Below, piece by piece: positions 1-10,700 of a stretch of DNA of 64,000 bases. The position numbers and the translations under genes were made by a program. The notes beneath the pieces were generated by a model that had not been told where the DNA came from, made no database searches, and saw only the letters and a list, made by a program, of their open reading frames with translations. Position 1 is the stretch's first letter. Every line of letters starts with the position of its first letter. Location of the stretch: the NCBI GenBank assembly GCA_022818135.1, contig JAFMSR010000018.1, positions 4,021,983 to 4,085,982 of the forward strand, in the 5' to 3' direction. The DNA comes from Saxidomus purpurata (Eukaryota; Mollusca; Bivalvia; Venerida; Veneridae).

Positions 1-517
1 GCGTGATAAACGCTTCCAGGCGAACAAGTTATCAGTACAATAAGACTTTATAGAGGGTTTTTCGCCCCCGACCATACTATTTGAAAGACCTTGTCCAAAG
101 TAATTAAAATTGTTCAATGTTATAAGACGTAACGTTCAGACATGGTCTCATGTGTCCTTTAATTTCTAAGTGGGACCTTGACCTTTGAGATATAGATATT
201 GTGTGCAGCACACTGTCCCATTGTGGTGAAGTTGTGCCAAGTTGATTCAAAATCTTTCAATGCATGAGGAAGATAAAGACTGGACGCACAGACTAACAGA
301 TCTTACCCATGTTCAACAAACTGTCAATGTGACAACAATGTCAAGCAAACTTCTTCACAAATCATACAAGATGTGCACACCACACTTCTGTTTCTGACTT
401 AGATTTGTGTGCAAACACACAATTCATTTGGCACATGCATATTTTAAGCATAATTGTCAACAATTACAACCATTTATAACAAATCAATAGTACATTTTAT
501 AAAATAATAATCGAGTC

Positions 518-560
518 CTTAACAGAATTATGCAAAAATATTCAAAATAACAATGAAACA

Positions 561-615
<55 letters not shown>

Positions 616-661
616 GACACTTAACAGAATTATGCAAAAATATTCAAAATAACAATGAAAC
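518..661. repeat. 42-bp direct duplication flanking an (AT)n microsatellite
   Basis: TTAACAGAATTATGCAAAAA and the following 21 bases occur at 518-559 and 620-661, identically. Between them is an AT dinucleotide run of about 50 bp. Confidence 0.9.
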
Positions 662-1568
662 CATGTATGATCAGGCATTAAATTGTATATACATGTATTG
701 TTAAAAACAAAATGTCAGCTTTTCATTTCAACCTTTCCACAATGTTATCAATAAAAGACACACGTATGATTTGTCATGGGTATTATGTTAGTGTAAGATC
801 AAATGACCTATCAAACATGCATACTATCACAACCTGGCAAGACTTCTCTCCTATCTGTCCAACATCTTGAATATGATAATGGCACATTATAATAAACACA
901 ACATTAAATTCTTCCAATCTCAAGCCAACTGGGACGTTGTTCATGACATTGACATTGAGTCCTTGATCCTGCTCAATTTCTTAAATGGACTTGTCCATCT
1001 ATCTACATGTCCATTAATTGTTCACATGAATGCTGACTGTATATTTACTGCCGCAATAGTGAGCAGTGGAAATTATAATCAGACTGCATGGATGTGCATG
1101 GTGATCACAATCTATACTGGTTGCAAAGGTAAAATCACTTGCCAGTAGGGGGGTATGGGTCAAACGCAAACACTGATTATAAATTATCATTCTCCAAGTT
1201 AAAATCAACCACTTACATGTAAATGTATTCCACTTTCAAATTCTATATCAGCATTTTAACCACCTTTCAATAATTTTCCCACAATATGTGACAATTGTGA
1301 AAGGTAGATTAAAAAATGCTTTATGAACCAAAAAAGTTTCAAAAGAATTCTGTTCAAATACACATTTTGCTGTCTCTAACACTGGTTCCATATTACAGAC
1401 TGCCAAAATACAAAATAAAAAAAATGTAAAATATTCTTGAAAAAGAATATTATTGTGTAAGTCTTTGTGGGATATGTACGTTCGCTCATAATGCTACATG
1501 TCTCATGACTGATACTAAATATAGTGATAATGGAATGTGTAATTGGTCTGACAATGTGTTTCAGTCAG

Positions 1569-1731
1569 CTATACAGTTTCTGACTTGACTGCAGTCAAAG
1601 TTTTGTCTTGTTCTGTAGAATTAGCATCTCCTGCAGAGTCCGGTGGCTGTGGTGCTGTTTGTGACTTCGCTTTATTTCTTTTGTTCATCTCTGACACAAA
1701 CATTTTGGTCCCTAAAGGATCTGATGGATCC
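1569..1731 (-). CDS. vWA-MIB gene, terminal coding exon
   Basis: Acceptor ACTTCACAG. It encodes SDPSDPLGTKMF followed by a polar tail rich in Ser, Pro, Gln and Lys, ending in SETV and TAG. The SETV end fits a class I PDZ-binding consensus (S/T-x-hydrophobic); this may be chance. Confidence 0.82.
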
Positions 1732-4700
1732 CTGTGAAGTAGATGAAAATATATTGTGTAAATATGTAGTAAATAAATGATTTTTGTCATCTGTACTGAA
1801 CATGGTTTAAAATATGTAAAACAAAGATTAAAAGAAAATTTCCTTGATATAGTCTACATTTAAGGACAAATACCTAGAGGTTTTGAAGAAAAGTTGATTC
1901 CGTTTTAGTGATCTTTTTAATTAAGTAACCACCTGTCTTAAGTAGCCAATATTCAAGTATCCCAAATTGGTTATTTCCACATTAAGTACACTTGTACTAA
2001 GCATCCAGCTGCTTTTAATGGTCATTTCTATGTATAACTCAGCTGACTGCTAAAGGCAGGTTTGTACAGTGTTCCATTTAAAGTTTATACTAATTTATTT
2101 TAGCTCGATTGTGAAGAAAGCTTGTAGCTTATCGAGTCACTCTCGAGTCCGCTTCCTGGAATAACCAGTACTGGTGTCATATGAGGAAGTACGGTCGTGA
2201 CCCCAGTGGGGCTCTAACCCGCAACCTCTGGGATGAGCGGCCGACACCTTAAACCTCTACACCACCGCTCCCCTTGGTACCAAAGGTAATATAAAAAGGC
2301 TTCTTAATCACCCTTGTTATGGTACATCTACAAATCAATGGCTCAAATGTGTCTAATTTTAAAGTGAAAACTCAAAAATACAGTTGAAACCTGTGAAAAC
2401 CATTCACTGAAGACCTTTAAGCTGGACATAGAATGTCCTCATTCTGCTGAAACAAACTCTGCATGTAAGTACAGTTGAACCTGTGATAATAGTTACCTCA
2501 ATTAAGCACCTGTCTGTCTTAAGCACCCAATACTTCTATACTCAATTAATCTTTCTATTTCAAATACACCTGTATAAAGCAGTCAAATAAATTAAGTAGC
2601 AACTTTTAATGCATTCTTTGACTGGTGGCTTAATTTGACTGTATCTTATTTGTTCAAACTAAGAAATAATATCTGTTTGAGTATTGTTAATCATCAAATA
2701 AATAACGCTTTGGAGTTCATATGCACAGTAATAAACCATGAAGGGTGGAATAGTTTATGATAAAGCATTATAACAACCAATTTTTGTTTACAAAATCATA
2801 TTTATAAACAATGCTTAAAATGATATTATTTTTATTCTAACATGACAGAATATCACAAATTTAGAAAAGTAAATGCATTTTGTTATCTTCACAGACAATT
2901 ACTGCTACATTTGGTCTTGCAAATGAGATCAATCATGATGTCATTGTGGTCTCTTTCTGCTTTGCATCTCGGACCATTTAATATTCAAAATTTCACAAAA
3001 CTTTATTTCCTGCTTAATTGACATGTTAAATTTCTTTGCACATGTTGGTGATACATTTGCACCAACATTTCGTAGGTTATTCATCAATTGTGAATTGAAT
3101 AATCACTAATTACTAATTACTAAAGTCATTGATTCTACTGCATACAAACTTCTCATGATTTATTACATCACCACTCCAGCTGAGACTGATCCTACTTCCC
3201 ATAATCCCCCTGATTTATTTCTAATTACAAAATCTAAAACACCATAGAGTAGTCTGCAGAATTTAATCACCTTAAATGCACAATCTTGTCTTTTCTCTGC
3301 AAGATATTAGGATTTAAGGCATATGTAATTACTGAGGTAATTTTCTCGGAAACTCATGCTACTAAATAGGTTGTTTCACAGTTTCTGGAAGCAATATCTT
3401 CAAAGTACATTTGTGGAGCATTGTGAGATTAACAGAACTTCAGGATCAGTTACTTTAATGTAAAGGACATGGAATATTGTGCTTTCACCGTTTGGCGTTA
3501 GTAGTATTTCGTAAGTCGTACATGGTCTGTGCACATTTTCCGTCAAACAACATCTGTTCCAAAACCACTAGGCCAATGCTGATGAAAATTCGCAGGGATA
3601 TTCTTTGCTTGAAGCCCTATCACATTTGCTCAAATAATTTCATTTCCTGCAGAACTCTGGTTGCCATGACAACAGAAAGAAAAAACGTTGAAAATAATTT
3701 TCTCATCACAGGAAGGCCCAGAGCTTAGATATTTGGCATGTGGCATTGCCTAGTGGGCCTCTACCAAGAGTGTTCAAATTATGACCCCAGGGTCAATATT
3801 GACCCTTCCAGTGGGGGTCCTTTGTTTTTACATAGGCTTATATAGGAAAAACTTTAAAAATCTTCTTCTCAGAAACCACTAGACCTAGAGCTTAGATATT
3901 TAGTGCCTTGTGGACCTGTACCATGGTTGGTAACTTAATTTATTTCAAAGTTTTTCCTATTTGTTGACATAGTAACCACAGCTAGTGCTGCATGAATTGG
4001 AATTATCTGAGCACCTTAAGTAGGACACAACTTCCAAGTTTCATCAACTTCTGTCAAGCAATATAGGCTATTGCATTTGAAGCGCATTGTTGACAATGTA
4101 CGACACACAACGACAATGGACACGGGGTGACCAGCCAAAAACTTGAAACAAAGGTGTGACAGAAATGAAAATGTCGTTACTTTCACTGCACTTCAATACC
4201 ATCATAAATAACTGATTATACGAAATGTACCCAGGTTAACCTGTATGAGTGGTTGCCTTGATAAAGCAATCACCTACTCTATGTCATATCTCTCCAAATA
4301 TCTAATGGTATTTAAAGCAACCACTTTCATTAAATGGTCACTCGTTGTATACCTAGACTGGCTGGTTATGACAGGTTAGACTGTACCCTACAACCTTGTG
4401 TAAAACCTTGTTTTAAAAGTACTGTTAGATTACAACATTGTTCTAGTTTCTTCCGCCAGAAGCCATAGCTCTGTAGAGCATTATCAAAAAAAAAATTGAA
4501 GCGTATTACATTACTACAGTAATCCTCTCCAAATGTCAAATTGAAATTTATATGGATTTACAACCAACTTCTGATATAAAAAGTATCATCTCTATTTTCT
4601 AGAGAGACAAATAAGGTTTCCTATAGAACATTTTAAAAGGCTATTTCTTGTTAAAGAGACATTGTATTTATTGGAATAAAAACCTGGTGACCTAGCTTTT

Positions 4701-7700
4701 TTAATCAGAATTCCTAATTTTGTTATACGGGAGTTTAGTCTGTCAAGTGTTTTGAAAAAGTCTGGAGAAAATTAAATCTGATAATTGCAGTATAGCAGGT
4801 TTACACCAGATTCCCAGCAACTGACACAGAACTAGAAACATTGGCTCAAGTGAATATATAGGAATATATATTGGTTACAGTGGTTTTAATCCATATCCTA
4901 CTAAATTTCTAACACAAACCTGCCTATCATTCAATTTGGACAGTGCCATAATTTGTTTAAAGGGGTGTTCATTAAAACTATTTGACTGAGTAGGAAATAG
5001 TGTAGTTACAAGTAGTTACAATTAGACTGCATATATGAGCAGGCTGATCATGATCTGCACTCAATTGCTGCTAGCAGGGTGTTTTGTTAAAGGGAAGTAA
5101 TTCGAGCTCAACTGCCTAAGGTATAATGCATGATTTGTCTTTCTTAACCAAATTTATAGTTTAAAAGATGCAAATGCAATTAGGAGGGTTGATCATGATC
5201 TGCACTGGTCGAAAGAGAGAATCACTTGTGGCCAGCATGTTAGGATTTTTGATGGACACATTTGACAACCTTTACCCTTTTGATATTTATGACTTCTTTA
5301 CATACATTTCTCAAAAATTGTTGCTCTTACACAAAGCACAGAAACTTCTGTAGCAAATATCTTTACAAATGATGCTTCATTCCATGCAATGTATTAAAAA
5401 ACTACTTGCCTTCAGCAGGTATTATACTGATACACAGAAATTAGTCTTTTCTATGTGAAGAACACCTGTATTCAGCAGTCGTCTACTTCAAAATATTGTT
5501 GTTAGTGTTTCCTGACTGTTTTATACTGGTTTGTATGTAGTTTCAAAATGCAGCTGACCTAACAAACAAAATACCTGTTTCCCCAGAAAATAAACACAAA
5601 TATTAACACTTACGATATGAGAACATCAAATACACCACTCTGGTTGTATCTGTAGTTGCCCTGGTTACCATTAGACCATCTCACACGCACAACTCTATCT
5701 GTCCCTATGTGATAAACAGTTCCTAGCTGGTCACCACCACCATCCTGGTTCCCATACTGCCAGTCTGGGCCTGTATCAATTATTAGTTTTATAGTTGATT
5801 AAATTTAAGAAAAAATGTTCTATAATAAGTAAAAATACACTGCGCTATACCTAAAATACATGGTTTATGTCTATCAAAGACTTTTACCATATGCAAAATC
5901 TGGCAGCAGATATGTGAGGCAACTAGGCTTTGATTTAACATCATAGTTTACTTGGTAATCATCACTGTATGAATGACATTTAATTTTTGTATCAGTATTT
6001 CAAAAATGATCTAAAGGCTATATTGACCACATGATTGTGCTTTCAAAGACTCTCTGTTAAACAAGGATATCATTGGAACAGATGGATGCTCTCCACATTA
6101 ATGTCTTCATCTAAAGGGGTCAATGTGGGGATGCCACAGTTTGATGACATTTCATCAGCTGGTTCATGAAAAGAAACAATTTTAATCCTGTTTCTATTTT
6201 TAGTAACAGTGACCCCTATAACCATTTCCTGTTTTCTGAAAAGGGACAATGCACGGATCCTACAGATTAAGTCTAGTGACATTCCATCCAGTGTTAAGAT
6301 GTCAACATTAAAGATTTTTCTATTTTTAGTAACAGCAGCCCCAGTGTGCACTTCTGCTTTTTTTTTGAAAGGAGACAATGCTTCAGAGCAAGTTTAATGA
6401 CATTCCATCCAAGAAGCCATTGAACCTAATTTTAATGGTAAACTGCCTTATCAGCCACAGGCCCATGATCCAGGTTACATAAAATGTATACAGCAAAAAC
6501 TGGTTTAAACAGCAACCTGCAGTAACCTGCCTGATATAATGGTCCTGAAGGCTGCTGGACAAGACAGATTTTACTACACCAGTAAACTAATTTTAGAGTC
6601 CCCAAATAGATTTGAAAAAATTGTTTTGAAAGTACAGTAGACTCCCTAAATTCCAAACCCTTAAAAAACCGGATACCTCAAAAATCCGGCCGTTTTTTCT
6701 CCACCCTTTTTTTTCTCCATTCACACTAATGTTAACATTCCCCCAAAAATCTGGTCCCTCAATTTTCCGAATTCCGGCCGATAGTTATGGTCCAATTATG
6801 ATATTGTGTATTAAAATGACTCTCAATAATCCGGTCGCGGTCTGATGTGCCGAAGGCGTGAAAACGATTTAAAGCGATTATCTAATTTGCACAGTAGGTC
6901 ACAAAGAATAAGTGCGAATTATTTTGTAAATTGACCCTAATGCAAAATACAGTTTGTCTATCAAACGTGCTGATATTTGATTTTATCTCAAGCTTGTTAG
7001 ATTTATAAAACTGATCCATATTTAAAACATTTCACTCAGATTTGTTCAAAATTTAGCAAAACAATCAAGCCTCATTTTATATTTTGTGTCAAAGTAAATC
7101 ATGGATACTACGCCTAGACAGCAGAATTTTAGTGGGGATTTAAAATCACCATGTCGGAATTTATCCAGGAAACGTCATTGCAGTGAAGACCTATTGTCTT
7201 CAAATCCTAAACGTAAACGAATGGAATTAACGCTGAGGCAAAAGATTGAGCTTATAAGGGAATCAGAAAAAGTACCAAAGCTGTCTCAAAATAAATTAGC
7301 GGAGAAATTTAAAATAGGAAAATCTACTGTTAGTCAACTTAGTGATATTATGAAAAGTAATGACGGACTTCTTTAATTGAAGGATATAATTAATGTGGTT
7401 AGAGTGCTGAACAGAACGAACATAAGTTTTACTGTTAATGGTCTGTATTTTGAAATTCACGACGTGTTATCGTAACGTCGCACCGGATGATGCTGACATT
7501 TAATTACAATGTACATGTATTCTAGTTTTTAATTCTGTGAATGTTATTTTAATGTTTTATGGGATGTGATATGCATTTTAATGTTTTAAGATTTTTTTTA
7601 ATAAAGTCGATAGTGAAGTTATTCATGTTTGCAATGAAGACTGTCGTGATTCATGAAACAGAGGAATGACCAGAGGTACATAACTTACAAAATGTCATCC

Positions 7701-10700
7701 CCTGAAAATCCGGCCACCTCGGAAAACCGGCCGATTTTCCTACGCCGATGGCCATCCGGAATTTCAAGGTTCTACTGTACATCATAACAAATATATGTTT
7801 TAAAACAAGAGTTGTCAGTAGGACAGCGTGCTCGACTTTTTTAGTGCTTGCCAATAAAACAAAACTTTGACAGTTAAGGGCACACAAGACTTTAACTAGG
7901 AATTTCTAAGTACAAATCAAGAAACATTTTCACAGAGTTATCTTCTCTTGCTTACAGATAGGTCTCATGATGGTACATAAGTACTCCATCTTTCAAAGTA
8001 ATATCTCAAATGGTTAAGTCAACAAGTGGACAAGAATGGAAATTTTAACTGAGTTTCTGAGTCAAAAAGGGCCATTTTCATAATTCATATAAAATCCTTG
8101 ACAGAATTACCTTCTCCTGCCCATGTTTTGGGATCATGATGGTAAACAAGTATTCCAACTTTCAAAGTAATATCTCGAACAGTTTAGTCAAAAAGTGGAC
8201 TGGTACGAAAAACTTAACCAAGATTCTAAGTCGATAAAGGGCCTTAATTTTTAAAACAAATCCCTGACAGAGTTACCTTCTCTTGCCTACAGATGGGGGT
8301 AATGATGTAAACAAGCATTCAAAGTTTCAAAGCAACATCTCAAAGAGTTAAGGCAATAAGTGGATTTTACCCATATTCAATGTATTTTCTAAGTAAAAAA
8401 GGGGCATAATTCTGTTCAAAACCTTGACAGAGTTATGTACTCTTGTCTGTTGATGTAGGTCATGATGGTAAACAAGTATGGTTAGTTTCAAAGCAATACC
8501 TCCAATGGTTTTGAAATAAAGTGAGGTGGTACGAAAAACTTAACCAAGCTCAATACACTTTCTAAGTCCAAAAAGGGCCATAATTCTGTCAAAAACCTTG
8601 ACAGAGTTATGTACTCTTGTCTGTAGATGGAGGTTATGATGGTAAACAAGTATGGTAAGTTTCAAAGCCATACCTCTAATACTTTTGAAATAAAGTGGGG
8701 TGGTACGAAAAACTTAACCAAGGTGTGACACCAACGCCGACGCCGGGGCAAGTAGGATAGCTCCCCTTTTCATAGAAAAGTCGAGCTAATGACAAACTGT
8801 ACATAATTTGGTTACAAAATGTAGCCTTAACTTTTGTGTTACTTACCTCTCCTAACTTTGTAGCCTATTTTTATGCTGTCATCTACTTTACTGGGTACTA
8901 CTGTATCATCTGGGAACACCTCAAATTTGTCCTCATAACCACAGTTACAGAGTGTATGAGCCCCAGAATCCCACTGCACAAACACCTTACCTAAAATACA
9001 CAGGTATTGTATAGAATCAAGAGTTTTATGGTCAATGCAACTTTCCCGTTTTCTCAACGTCCTCTGAAATAACTTTTTTATTCAAGAGTTGTGAGGAAGT
9101 GCAAGATACAGAAGGTGTCCTTGTTCTGAAAGCACCCCTTTTTTCATGTCCCTTGTATAGCACCTACATGTATAGTAAATACATAGGGACATTCAGTCGG
9201 TTTTATGAAATTCAAAGAAAATCTTTGGACCAAATTTTTATTAATTTTTTGTCATGGGAATCGGTCTGACAAGTTGAAAATCGGTCCAGACCGGCAAATT
9301 TTCAGTTTTCCTGAGCCCTGGGGCCTTGTTGCGTTAGTAATGAATTGTGGACATAACCTGCAGTCCATGGATCACTATTCCAATATAATACCACTAGGCC
9401 ATAGTTTGGTTCTTATTGCATATGTTGCAATCTGAATGGCTCCTAACACATTCAAAATGTTCCTGTTTTCAGCATAGCTAACAGATACATACACGCTTAA
9501 TACACATGACTTGTGAGCAATAAAAATCACAAAATTACGTAAAAAAATACCTCTATGTTTACGACTATGACCAGTTATAGTTCCCTTTCCTGGTGCTAAA
9601 GACAGAAGTTTTTCTGTCACATCTGGCCCAAAGCAAACTCTTGTGCCTATCTTATGTTGCAAGTCCGCTTGTTCATGGTGAACATCGTCATCACTTGTCG
9701 TGCTCAAACACTCTGAGATACCTTGTCGCTTGGCCAATACATTAGCATGAGCTGTTTCAACCAATGCAACCATTTCAGCCTGTAGAGAAGGGATAAAACA
9801 CATTTCTTTCACCAAAGAAAAGAAAATTTGTTTCACTGTCACTATTCATCTTTTTACTGATAAATAACAAAAAAATATAACTGACAATCTAGCAATTCCC
9901 AATTTTTCTACAAAATTAAAGTATTTTTCTATGTTGAATGTATACTAAATGAAAGCTAGACCTATTTGCCTTCGTTAACAGCATGTTTCCACTTCAAGGT
10001 AGTACCATCAATTTACAGTATGATTCTTTGCAGGATCCAAAATGCATTAATTGTATTTTTATTATTTCTGTTGCCATAGCAAACAGAAAAACAGAATAAT
10101 ATTAAATCCAAATGCCAAGTTTCATAAAACTTAGCTCAAGCTCTTTTTGAAGTATTATGGGTTCAATTTTTTACAGAAAAAGGGTAAACCTCTACTTCCC
10201 ACTAATGAAACCAGCAAGGGATTAATAAATGAATTTATAAGAGAAAAATAAAGCTTAATCAGATGGTATTTGTGAGTTTAAAGCTTACAAAATCAGCTGG
10301 TGTTCTACCAGGATGCATTGTTCCTATGATAGATTTAAACATGTGCAGGTCCAGCGTGTCAGTCTTCATCCGAAACATCTGTTTTGCTACCTGGGCTGTT
10401 ATAAACTGTAGAAAATAGAGACATATGCGTTACATATTACTTTGGTGAATACTTCAAGTTTTATGACTTCTGAAATGTCAGACATGAAACTTTATAAAAC
10501 TACAAAAGTTGTAGAACAGATTTACAGCCAATATGACTGACTGCCTCAAAATACAGATAATTCTGCAAATAATGACCCAAATTACAATATCTGCAACTAC
10601 ACTTCATACTGATGCTTCCTTCGAAGGCTGATAAAATCTGACAAGGGATTTTGAACAGGAAGAGCAGACAATGTCACATGGACAGACAGATGGCAAAGGG

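Noticed and set aside
484..678. 64-residue minus-strand frame with a Tyr-Ile run
   Set aside because: It is the translation of the AT microsatellite and its flanks.
9205..9435. 76-residue plus-strand frame
   Set aside because: It lies in an intron of the vWA-MIB gene and has no similarity to a known protein. Only the minus-strand exon at 9551-9779 next to it is supported.
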